Origin: Polyrhizophydium stewartii
Lineage: Eukaryota; Chytridiomycota; Chytridiomycetes; Rhizophydiales
NCBI GenBank assembly: GCA_027604665.1
Contig: JADGIZ010000220.1
Location: 1 to 19,108 of the forward strand
Direction of reading: 5' to 3'
DNA length: 19,108 nt
Positions 1 through 10,500 of the stretch are shown one piece after another (positions within the stretch are counted from its first letter, which is position 1; each line of letters opens with the position of its first letter). Position numbers and translations under genes: made by a program. The notes below the pieces were generated by a model that had not been told where the DNA came from, ran no database searches, and saw nothing but the letters and a program-made list of their open reading frames with translations.

Positions 1-270
<270 letters not shown>

Positions 271-694
271 TGGCCACACTGCGGCAATGAACCCTGTCGA
301 ATTCTCTGCACCCGGCATCTGCCTCTGCGTTTCGTTCTTGCTTGGCGTCGGCTCGCCGTCCACTGCACGATGCTTCTTGGCGTCATATGTGGCGCGGTGC
401 TGCGGGGCGGAGTTGGGTGGTTCGCCGTGGCGCTCGTTGGTTGGGTCTGCAATGGCGGGGCGGAGATTCAACGAGCGGGCACCGCGAGCCAGGGAGACAC
501 TCGAGCCCCTCGACCCGTCAGAGCGCATCCGCGTTGTCAGCGATGCGCTGTCCGTGGGCCGCCGAGATGCCGTGCAGCAGCGGCAACTCGGGTGTGCCAG
601 GCAGGCGCATCTGGTCCGCGTCAAATGCTTGCTCCCGCGCCTTGCCTCTCGCCCGAGCATCTGCATCTGGGCCAGCGTCCGCCGCAAGCCAGCC
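271..694. promoter_or_regulatory. RPL40 3' flank and presumed IFT122 promoter
   Basis: This 424-nt gap lies between the RPL40 stop and the proposed IFT122 start. Several frames are open across it, but they carry no recognisable protein and look like GC-rich shadows. I see no AATAAA signal and no clear TATA box. I looked for an RFX X-box of the kind found before cilium genes and did not find a convincing one. It probably holds the RPL40 3' UTR and the IFT122 promoter and 5' UTR. Confidence 0.5.
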
Positions 695-3600
695 ATGCGC
701 CCGTTTCCGACGTGGAGCGACAAGGTGCGACCGGCGCTCCCGCACACGCCATGCGTGCGCGGTGCTGCGGCAGGCGCCTGCCCCGCCGCGCCCGCCGTGC
801 CCGCCGCCTCCCCGAGCGCCATGTGCATCTGCTGACAACACCGCATCGAACACACAGGTCCAGGACGCGGCGGGCGTGCCGCAGCCCATATACGACGTCA
901 TCTTCACGCTCGACGGCGCGCAGCTCGTTGCGGGCGCGGGCGTCGAGGTGCTCGTCTACGACGCCAGCTCGGGCGAGCTGCTCAAGGCGCTCAAGGCGCA
1001 CCGCGACGCCGTGCTCGCGCTGTGTCCGCTCAAGGGCAACGGCTTCGCGTCCGGGGCTGCCGACAAGCAGGTCATCATCTGGAGCAACAAGTGGGAGGGC
1101 ACGCTCAAGTACTCGCACAACGACACCATCCAGTCGCTCTCGCAGAACCCCGTCACGGGCCTTGTGCTGTCCTGCACCGCTTCCGACTTTGGCCTGTGGG
1201 CTCCCGATGTCAAGGCTGTCAACAAGACAAAGGTGCGGCGACATGGCGCTCGCAGTCCGCATCCCGTGGCGGCTGACGCGGCGCGGGCGGTGCTTGAATG
1301 CCCGCCAGGTCCCGTCCAGGATCTTGTGCAGCTCATGGACGCCCGACGGCCAGCACTTTGCGCTGGGCATGTACAACGGCCACATCTCAATCCGCTCGCG
1401 CACCGGCGAGGAGAAGGTCCGCATCGAGCGCGGCACCTCGCCCGTGTGGTCCCTCGCGTGGTCGCCCGCGCCAGACCTCGAGCTCGACGTGCTCGCCGTC
1501 GCAGACTGGTCGCAGAAGCTGTCCTTTTTCCAGATCAACGGCCGCCAGGTCGGCAAGGACCGCCAGCTCGGCTTCGACCCGTGCAGCGTCTCGTACTTTT
1601 CCAGTGGCGAATACCTGATCCTCGGCGGCTCGGACCGCAAGGTGCATCTGTGGACCCCCGACGGCATCCGCATCGCCCCCATCTGCGAGCGCGATGGCTG
1701 GATCTGGTCCTGCCGCGTGCGGCCAAAGCAAAACTTTATCGCCGTCGGCAGCAACGATGGCACAATCTCGGTCCACCAGATTGTCTTCAACACCGTCCAC
1801 GGGCTCTACGTCGACCGATACGCCTTCCGGCAAAACATGACCGACGTGGTCATCCAGCACCTCATCACCGACCAGCGCGCGCGCATCAAGTGCCGCGACT
1901 ACGTCAAGAAGATTTCGGTCTACAAGGACCGTCTCGCGGTGCAGCTGCCGGACCGCATCATCATCTACGAGCTCTTCCACGACGACGCCGGCGACATGCA
2001 CTATCGCATCAAGGAGAAGCTGCAAAAGAATCTCGAGTGCAACCTGCTCGTCGTCACGTCGCAAAACATCATCCTGTGCCTCGAACGCAAGCTGCAAATG
2101 TTCTCCTTTATTGGCGAAAAGGAGCACGAGTGGGTCCTGGACTCGCTGATTCGCTACATCAAGGTCGTTGGCGGTCCGCGCGGCCGCGAGGGCCTCCTCG
2201 TCGGCCTCAAGGACGGCCAGGTGCTCAAGATCTTTGTCGACAGCCCCTTCCCGATCCCCGTCATCCGGCAGCAGGCCGCCATCCGCTGCCTCGATCTCAA
2301 CCTCTCGCGCACAAAGCTCGCCATCGTCGACGACCAGAACATGTGTCTCGTGTACAGCGTCAAGACGCAGGAGCTGCTCTACCAGGAGCCCAACGCCAAC
2401 AGCGCCGCGTGGAACACCGAGATCGACGACATGCTGTGCTTCTCGGGCAACGGCATCCTCAACGTCAAGGTCGGCAACTTCCCCGCGCACCAGCAAAAGA
2501 TGACGGGCTTTGTCGTGGGGTTCAAAGGCCCGCGTATCTTCTGCCTTAATGTCTACACCATGACCACCATCGACATTCCGCAGACGCCCGCGCTCGACAG
2601 GTACATGGAGAAGGACGACTTTCTTGCGGCGTACCAAGCAGCGTGCCTCGGCGTGCCCGAGGCGGACTGGCGCCGCCTGGCCCTCGAGGCGCTCGAGCGG
2701 CTGCATCTCGACGTCGCCAAAAAGGCCTTTATCCGCATCCGCGACTTCCGCTTCCTCGAGGTCATCCGCGCCGTCGAGAAGCTGCGCATCGAGGGGCGGC
2801 GTGACAACGATCTGTTCTTGGCCCAGGTCACGGCGTACGCGGGCAAGTACCACGAGGCTGCACGGCTGTTCAAGCGCTCGGGCCACATCCAGCGCGCCAT
2901 CGAAATGTACACGGAGCTCAACCTGTGGGAGTACGCCACGCAGCTGGCCGAGGAGACCGATGGCAAGACCGACGACATTCTCAAGCGCAAGGCGCAGATG
3001 CAGGAGGACCGCAAGGACATGCTCGCGGCCGCGGCCACGTATGAGCAGGTCGGCGACTTTTACCGCGCCATCGAGATCCTCGGCCCGGGGGGGCTGCTCG
3101 ACCGGCTGATCGAGATTGTGCGCAAGCTGCCCAAGACGGCCGCCAAGGAGCTCGAGCGCTGCGCGTTCTACTTCCGCAAGCACAGCAGCCACGCGCTTGC
3201 GATCGAGACCTTTATCAAGATGAGTGACGTCAAGAGCCTGCTGCAGCTGTACATTGAGCTGCAGCAGTGGGACGACGCGTTCAAGATCGCCGAGACCAAC
3301 CCCGAGTTCAACGAGCAGATTTACCTGCCGTACGGCCACTGGCTGGCCATGAACGACCGCTTTGAGGAGGCGCAGCAGTTCTACATCAAGGCGGGCCGTG
3401 CCGACGAGGCCATCCGCGTGCTCAAGCGGCTGTCCGAGAACGCCGTCGTGCAGCAGCGCTTCGACGACGCTGCTTTTTACCTGTGGACGCTCAGCAAAGA
3501 GTATCTCGAGACGATCCCGCCCGACCTGGCCGAGGACCAGCTCTCGGGCGTGCAGCGGCGCGCGCTGGCGCAGTTCAAGTCGTGCGCCGATCTCGCGCAG

Positions 3601-4512
3601 CTCTACCACGCGTACCACCACATCTTCCGCTTTGTCGAGGACCCGTTCACGTTCACGCTGCCCGAGTCGCTGCTCAACATGTCCAAGTTTGTGTACCTCG
3701 CGACCGCGCACCGCCGCGCGCCGCCGGGCGTCAGCCGCGTGTACACGCTCTACACCATGGCCAAGATCGCGCGGAATCTGGGCGGGTTCAAGCTCAGCCG
3801 GTTTGCGCTCGAGCGGCTCATGATGATGCGGCTGCCTCCCAAGTGGCAGGACGCCATTGACCTTGCAACCGTCACGATCCGCGGCAAGCCGCACGTGGAC
3901 TCGGAGGAGCTGCAGGTTGTGTGCTACCAGTGCTCCAGCGTCAACCCGCCGTTCAACCCAAAGGAGAGCGCGTGCGCCAACTGCGGCGAGCCGTTTATTC
4001 CGTCCATGTACTCGTTCCACAACCTGCCGCTCGTGCAGTTTGGCCTCGAGCCGGGCATCTCGGCGGGCGAGGCCGAGCGCCTGATTGCGACCGACGCGCT
4101 CGCCGTCGACGCGGGGCTCGCTGGGTCGGATCTCAACCTCGCTGCGGCCACGCCCGCGGGCGACAAGGCCGCAGGCGCCGGAACCCGCATCCGCGGCTCC
4201 GAGGAGGCCCTCTCGCAGCAGCTCGCCAGCCTCGACCGCAAGGACGTGAATCTCGGCGCGACGGACACGTACACGCCCGTGCCGCTCGCGCGAAAGAAGC
4301 TGCTCGAGCTCAGCGCGCACGACGTCTTTGTGCGCAAGTGGTCGCGCCGGTGCGTCGTGCCGCAGTACTTTCGCCGCGTCTCGCCCGACGAGGCCAAGGT
4401 CGCCATGTGCCGGTCGTGCCAGCACTTCTTTCTCGAGGACGAGTGGGTGTCCGAGGTGCTGTCGACTGGGCGGTGCCCGTTCTGCCGGGCCAAGTCGACC
4501 ATAGATGGATGA
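695..4512 (+). CDS. IFT122: Intraflagellar transport protein 122 (IFT-A complex)
   Basis: Model: exons 695-724, 858-1232 and 1309-4512; 1,202 residues, close to the usual 1,240 or so. IFT122 is a core subunit of IFT complex A, which drives retrograde transport and membrane-cargo entry in cilia and flagella. Exon 1 encodes only ten residues, MRPFPTWSDK, matching the family's N-terminal TWxDK. Exon 2 starts the WD40 propeller (ADKQVIIWSNKWEGTLKY, ASDFGLW). Exon 3 carries the rest of the two propellers to about residue 480 (LALGMYNG-like, SPVWSLAW, GGSDRKVHLW). A helical TPR-like solenoid then runs to about residue 1000. Two zinc-binding modules follow: CYQC...CANC near residue 1007 and CRSC...CPFC near 1169. 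Donors are GTGCGA and GTGCGG, and CTGAC motifs precede both acceptors. All junctions are phase 0. The intron 1 acceptor could instead be at 863, losing two residues. The mammalian acidic insert in the propeller is absent. Confidence 0.97.
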
Positions 4513-4647
4513 GCGAGCGCATCGACCAGCTCGGCAGCGGCCGCGCATCGCATCGCGACGGGCGAGGAGGCGAGGGAGGCGGGGTGGGGGAGGCGAAATG
4601 AACGAGATGCGGGTTGGATTGGGAATTGCCGACTTGCCGTGACGCGG
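4513..4647 (+). promoter_or_regulatory. Very short IFT122-Ssr4 intergenic gap with uORF
   Basis: Only 135 nt separate the IFT122 stop from the proposed Ssr4 ATG on the same strand. The middle is a purine-rich stretch of G runs (about 4564-4594). An ATG at 4598 opens a 14-codon frame that ends with TGA at 4640-4642, five nt before the Ssr4 ATG at 4648. If transcripts include this part it would act as an upstream ORF. The IFT122 poly(A) site must also lie here or inside Ssr4. Confidence 0.4.
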
Positions 4648-6470
4648 ATGCAGACCTTCAACAAGCTCGCGATCAACATCCTGTCCCTCGAGGGCACGCA
4701 GCTGCCGCTGCCGCGCGCGGCGTCCATGCTCATCGAGATCCTGCGCACGACGTCCAAGACCGAGCCCGTGATCGTCGACAAGCCCGTCGGTGCGTGCGGC
4801 GCCGGCTCGCGGCCGTGCGAGCCCGCGGGACAAGCGGGATCGCCCGTGCTTCGACGACGCGGGCTGCGCACGCCGCCTGCGGGCCCGGCTGCCCGTCGCC
4901 GAGCGCGCGTACCAGCAGCCCGCGCGCTGACACACCGCCGCTGCTGCACGTTCCCGCCCGCGCCCCTCGCGCCGCCGCCTGCTGCTCGGCGTCCGCCCGC
5001 CCGCCTGCCGGCGTGTCGAGCCCAGACGGCACGCTGTTTGCGTTTGTGCTGCATCCCGGCGACCCAGTGCCGCACGACGGCTACGGCTGGCTCGACGACG
5101 AGTCCGCCAAGCGGTTCACGCTCGAGAACAATGTGGTGCGCACAGGCCAGCTGCCGCCGCCCCTGTCTCAGGGGACGGCTGCGTCTCCGCATGTGCCCGT
5201 GCGCCTGCCGCTGACGAGAGCCGTCGCGGCCGTTCCCAGGAGCTGGAGGTGTTTACTCGCACAATGGGCTTTGGCCCGGGCGACACCATGACGAGCATGT
5301 GGGTCTGCTGCCAACACCGCCGCTCCCTCTGTCAGGCACACGCAGGCGAGCTGCAGAGCCGCAGGCGCTGACGCCCCGGTGGCCGCATGGCAGCCAGCGC
5401 TTCCGGTTCCGCATCGCGGCGCATCCCGACTACAACCTGGTCCACTATCTGGCGCTGCCGCCCAAGATGTCGGTGCTCGTTGCCTCGCGGCCGATCCGGG
5501 TGCAGCCGCGCGCGACGCTTGCCCCGCCGGGGCAGCGCGTGCAGTACCAGCCCGTGCCGCCGCACATGGCGCAGGCCGTCAAGCGCCCGGCGCCGTCGCA
5601 CCACCATGCACACGCGCAGTCGCACCAGTCGAGCCGCAAGCGGACGCGGCCGTCGGCGCCTGTGCCTGCGCGGCATGCGCAGCAGCAGCCCGTTGACGAC
5701 GACAAGGAGATCTCGGGAGGTGCGCTACCTTCTCCGTTGTGGGAGGTGTCTGGCCGTTGCCTGTGACGTTGGATCTGACTTTCGGACCCGCAGATGAGCT
5801 CGATGCCGGGTACACGCGCGTGATCTCGCTCGAGCGGTACAAGCGCAACCACATGTTCATGGAGCTGCTGTTTTCGCCCCACAGTGCACGTGCGTTGCGC
5901 CGACGCCGCAGTTGCCGCCGCGTTGAAGCCGCGTTCATGGCTCTGACCTATCGCGCGCAGAGTACATTGTCGAGCCCAAGATGTTCCCGCCCATGGACAA
6001 GGATGAGTTGATCAAGCTCAATGTGGGCTGATTCTGCAAGCGTGGGTGCTCTTTCTTGTTGCGCGGCGTGCTGATATGCGACCGCGCGCAGACCACGCAC
6101 GAGGCCGAGTTTGCCGAGTCTCGCGCCGGGTATCTCAAAAAGATCGAGGAGACCCGCAAGACGGCCATGGCCGACTGGCGGATCCTCGACGACATCCGGC
6201 ACGCCAAGACAGTCAGGGTGCGTGGCAGCAGATGACGCGCGCTTGCTCGGGCTGCCCGCCGCCGACGCTGACCGCTGCGCCGTGTAGGAGCTGGACGCCG
6301 TCAGGGACAAAATCGAGCGCAAGCTCGGTGGCCGCCTCGTCACGAGCGGCGGCTGCGCGACGGCCGTCGATCTGTCGGAGGCGCATCTGCGCGCGGGACC
6401 TGCGCTCGGGGTCGCTGATCCGCTGGCCAAGCACGAGCATCCGCTTCGCCCTGCCACTGCGCATGCATAG
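4648..6470 (+). CDS. ssr4: SWI/SNF and RSC complex subunit Ssr4 homologue
   Basis: Model: exons 4648-4789, 5026-5135, 5240-5298, 5394-5719, 5794-5889, 5961-6022, 6092-6217 and 6288-6470; 367 residues. Ssr4 is a fungal subunit of the SWI/SNF and RSC remodellers in fission yeast; its N-terminal domain was once called DUF1750. Visible family features, judged from memory, are DGYGW in exon 2, ELEVFTRTMGFGPGDT in exon 3, RFRFRIAAHPDYNLVHY in exon 4, and the ISLERYKRNHMFMELLFSP block in exon 5. Between them lies a His/Lys/Arg-rich linker with an NLS-like SRKRTR. Exons 7-8 form a predicted helix or coiled coil (LKKIEETRKTAM, ELDAVRDKIERK). All seven introns keep phase, and most have GTGCG or GTGGG donors with CTGAC/CTGAT before the acceptor. 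Exon 5 could end at 5883 instead of 5889. The start is the first ATG in frame. The last exon is uncertain: a further intron at 6328-6470 would move the stop to 6614-6616. Confidence 0.82.
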
Positions 6471-7512
6471 ATCCGCGGTCCGCACGCAGCGGCAACGAGG
6501 GCACAGCGGCTGCTGCTGCGGCGGGACCCGTGCCGGCCGAGGCGCCGGGCGTCGAGGAGGGCAGGCCCGCGGCGGTGCAGCCTCTGCCGGTATTCACGGC
6601 CCGCACGGTGCAATGAACACGCATGTCCCGGGCTGCGACTTCTCCCCGCACCGCCCAACAGTCGGTCCGCGCCTCCGCCGGACACCGGCCGCCCGCTCCG
6701 CCGCACCCCGCGCGCCGACCTCCCCCTGGTGCCGCGCCCCGACAGCAGCCATCTGCGCCGCGGACCTCGCCCTAGAGCCCCCCGCGAGCCGTGCCTGCCG
6801 ACGGCCTTGGCCTCGCACCAGACTCCGACGGGCGGGCCGACAACAGCAGCGGTGCCTGAGCGCCAAGCACGCACCAGCAGCAGCAACAACAACAGGCCGC
6901 CCACGGCACTCGCCCGCTGGACCGCCTGCATTCGGCGCAATCGGGTTCGCCGCTGGTCCCCAGCCCTCCCCTCGCCGGCAACGCGCGAGCCCGTAGCCCC
7001 GCCGCGCGGCCGATGCTCAAGACGAGGTGCGTCTTGGGGCTGCCCTCCGAGCACACAAGCACTTGGCGCAGAGCAAGGCCTTCCGTGCAGCCGCCACAGG
7101 CGCCGGACGGCGCTGGCGCAGCAGCACGGCCCGCCTGTGGTGTGCGGGCGTCCCGCCTCAGACTGCGCCGGGACGTCCTGCCAGCCGCACCGCCGCTGCC
7201 GACCGCCGCCCCGCCAGGCAGCCCCAGACGTCTTGCGGGCAGCCTCTTCGCTTGGCAACCTGCTCCGACAGCGGGTGGTGCTGGCGGTGCGGGCACGTCG
7301 GCATCCGCTGCCGCGACCGCTGCGTGCGGCGCTTGTACCGGCCGCCATGGCGCTTGGCATCGCCGCTGCTGCCGCCGCTACTGCTGCTGTCGCTGCTGTT
7401 ACTGCCGCCGCTGCTCGTACCCGCCCGCAATCTCCGCACAGGCATACTGACTCCGAGCCTCTATCGCAGGAGCCTTTCGCAACCACTTGACGGGCCGATC
7501 CACCACCTGCAG
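6471..7512 (+). other. Low-complexity region: Ssr4 3' flank and unresolved Set2 5' end
   Basis: About 1.04 kb with no firmly assigned gene. Frame 2 reads as Ala/Pro/Gln-rich, protein-like sequence from 6471 to about 7340, but is broken by TGA at 6614, TAG at 6773 and TGA at 6857. A short CAG/CAA run sits near 6875-6895. An ATG at 7013 in this frame is followed by a GTGCGT donor at 7027. Downstream there is CTGAC at 7447-7451 and a CAG acceptor ending at 7469. Splicing 7026 to 7470 keeps phase and joins directly into the Set2 glutamine-rich frame. No consensus branch site lies between 6471 and 7026. It may hold the Ssr4 3' UTR, the Set2 promoter and a first Set2 exon. Confidence 0.4.
7027..7469 (+). 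other. Possible first intron of Set2 (443 nt)
   Basis: The donor is GTGCGT at 7027, the branch-like motif is CTGAC at 7447-7451, and the acceptor is CAG ending at 7469, 18 nt after the motif. Exon 7013-7026 would end in phase 2 and the exon from 7470 begins with the one base needed. The result is MLKTR followed by SLSQPLDGP and then the model N-terminus. At 443 nt it would be about twice the longest other intron here, and a phase match alone has a one-in-three chance. Confidence 0.35.
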
Positions 7513-10500
7513 ATGCCGCTGCCCGCCCACGAACTTTGCCTGGACCGGCAGCAACAACAACAACAACCAGAAGCGCCGGTGCAGCAGCAGCAAGCGCACC
7601 CCCAGCATCACGAGCACCCGCAGTCGCACAGGCAGCAACAACAGCAGCGGCAGCATCAGCAACAGCAGCAGATGCAGCTGGCTGCGCCGGCCGCAGACCC
7701 GCCCACGCCGCCGCACGGCAGCACCGTATCACCTGTCGCCGTGCCCGCGGACGACGGCATCGAAGAGGGCGTGCGCGGGCCAGACGGCCAGGTGTGCCAG
7801 AACCAGCGCGTGCTCGATCTGGTACTCAAGTCCTATGTCCATCTCAAGGCGAGCGTCTTTCGCGGCGGCGCCAACGGCCGCATCAAGAGCGACTATATGA
7901 TATGCGAGTGTAGATACGATCCTGGTGCGGCTTGCGTGGCGGCCGTGTGCTATCGTCGTGGGTGTGCGTGCGGCGCCTGTCTTGGCTGACGATGAGCGGC
8001 GGCGGGTGACATGGCAGCGCGAGATCCGATCTCGATGGCGTGCGGCGAGGACTCGGACTGCATCAACAGAGAGCTAGCGCTCGAGTGCTCGCCCGAGGAC
8101 TGCCCGACGGGCGCCGCGTGCCAGAATCGGAGGTGCGTGCGGCAATGAGCATGGCTGCTGCGTGCAGCGGGCTGATCCTTACTGATGCCGCGCCATCAGG
8201 TTCCAGGATGCCGTGTACATGCCCATCCAGGTTTTCCAGACCGAGCGCAAGGGCCTCGGGCTGCGTGCTTTGTGCGATATCCCGAACGGCGCGTTCATCA
8301 TCGAGTACACTGGTGAGGTCATCTCGACGGAGCTGTTCCGCAAGCGCACGCTCGAGTACAGCAAGGCCGGCGCGCGGCACTTTTACTTTATGAGCCTTAA
8401 GCGCGGCGAGGTGGGCGGCTGTTTGGATGCGCATGAGTTGCCTATTATGCGAGCTGCTGATGCAATCGGCGCTCGCGCAGTACATTGATGCGTCCAAGCG
8501 CGGCAACATTTCTCGCTTCATCAACCACAGCTGTGCGCCAAACTGCTCGCTGCAGAAATGGGTCGTGGGCACGTCGGTGCGCATGGGCATCTTTGCGATC
8601 AAGGACATCAAGCGCGGCGTCGAGCTCACCTTTGACTACAAGTTTGAGAGATACGGGCAAGTTGTTGTGTGCACATCTATTGCCGCATGCGGTGAGATGA
8701 GGCTGACGCTTGCGAGGGGGCCGTCTGGCGTGCAGAACCAAGGCGCAGCCCTGCTATTGCGGCGAGCCCGTGTGCAAGGGGTTCATAGGCGGCAGCCGCG
8801 ACGAGATGGCACGGTCCAACGCCGTCTCGGACCCGAGCGACGAGGAGGTCGAGGATGCAGAGGATGCAGAGGAAGCTGAGCAAGTGGACGAGGACGACGC
8901 TGCCGCGAGTGCGGGATCCAACGACTTGCTGGATGTCAGCCGCGACGAGGAGCGCGATGGCGACTACGACGACGCCCTGGCTCGCCCCTCGGCTCCGCGG
9001 AAACCCAAGCAGCCGAAGAAGAAGAAGACACGCAAGGTGAGCGCATTTTGTATTGTAACCTCATGTGGCGGTCGGCTGGTTTTGGCTGACCAGCCGCACA
9101 TGGCTGCCCCCAAAGCCAAAGCCAGTCAAAGAGGCGCGGCCAATTGCGTCTGCCGAAGATCTCAAGGAGCTGCTCCGCCTGCTCTTCAAGGCGCAGCGAC
9201 CCGACTCGATCATCACGCTGCTAAACCGTGTCTTAGTAAGCCGCGTTACGCATGCACGCAGCCATGGCCGAAACCGCAGTGCTGATGCGATGTGCTCCCA
9301 GAAAACCGAGGATGTGTCGTTATTGCGGCGCTTCATTGCCAACTGGGGACTCGAGGTCATCAAGGTGCGCTACACGCAGCTCGAGAACAACAACGACGTC
9401 GTGCACCACTTTCTACTCGTTCTCAAGATGTTACCGATCACGACGCGCAACACGGTCGAGAAGCTGCTGCCGGTGCTCGAGCGGTCAGCCAGCGTGGATG
9501 CGCTCGACGAAAACACCAAGGCGATCGCCAAGGAGGTCAGTTGCGCCGAGGTCCGGTGTTGCTTATCCGTTTGACGACGTGCTGATCCGGTGGATGCAGT
9601 GCGTCGAGCGCTGGCAGGCGTTACCGACCGTCTACAAGATCCCGAAGCGGTCGGCGCAGCCAGAAAGCACGCGCGGGGTCGGCACGCCGCCCAGCCAAGC
9701 GCAGTCCGAGTCCGCATCGCGCGGCATGTCTGGCGCGCGGCCATCGCCCGGCCCGCGGCATCATGGCGGCGGGCAGTCGCAGGGACAGCGCTCGCACCAG
9801 TCGCTGCCGACCCAGGCTGCGCGGCGCAACACGCCCAGCGACACTCGCCGCAGGCCGTCGCCGCATGCGCCGCGGACGGCGCCCGACTACCACCGCGATC
9901 TGCCCGCTCGGCACCCATACGATCCCGCTCCTCCGGTGTACCGCCGCGACGCAGGTCATGTCGATGCAGCGCATCCGCATGTCGCGATGCTGCGCCGCGG
10001 GTCGTATGACCGAGGCAGCCCGCTCTCGGATCGCGGCGGCGGATACTCGTCGCCGGCCGGTGGTGTGATGCTCTCTCGCGCGCACTCGTACAGCAGCCAC
10101 GGCAGCACGCATGCGCACAGCCTTGCCGCCGCCGCCGCCGCCGCAGGGCTCCCAGACTTGCACCCGATGCTGCACCGCCCGCTGTCGCCGCTGGACGGCT
10201 GCGTCGCGTTTGGATCCAGCCCGCTGCCGCCCGTGACGGCCGATGCCGACGACGCCGCGTATCGGGCACGCTTCGCAGCATCTCTGCCTGCCAGATCGAC
10301 GGCCGCGCCGCTGCTCTCTGCATCCGGCGCAGATGGGACGTCATCGCCCGGGCCGTCGGCGTCGCTCGGGAACGCACAGCTGGGGCCAGCGTCGACACAA
10401 GATGCCCCTGCGAGTAGGGACCGCAGCCGAAGCCCCCCTAGACTGCCAGTGCACGAGTTCCCGGCGGGACACGGCGTTTCGGCGCATCCCCAATCGCAAG

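Noticed and set aside
342..2549. 735-residue plus-strand frame overlapping IFT122
   Set aside because: Only the part at 858-1232 matches IFT122 (exon 2). The rest is intron, upstream sequence or an out-of-frame shadow of exon 3.
1387..4935. 1,182-residue open frame on the minus strand, antisense to IFT122
   Set aside because: It mirrors G/C-ending codons of IFT122, has no recognisable domain, and is rich in Leu, Arg, Val and Ala. GC-rich coding DNA often leaves such an antisense frame open.
5948..7732. 594-residue minus-strand frame opposite the Ssr4 3' end and Set2 5' region
   Set aside because: It is Ala/Arg-rich low complexity made by the complement of CAG and GCC runs, and it overlaps conserved Ssr4 exons on the other strand.
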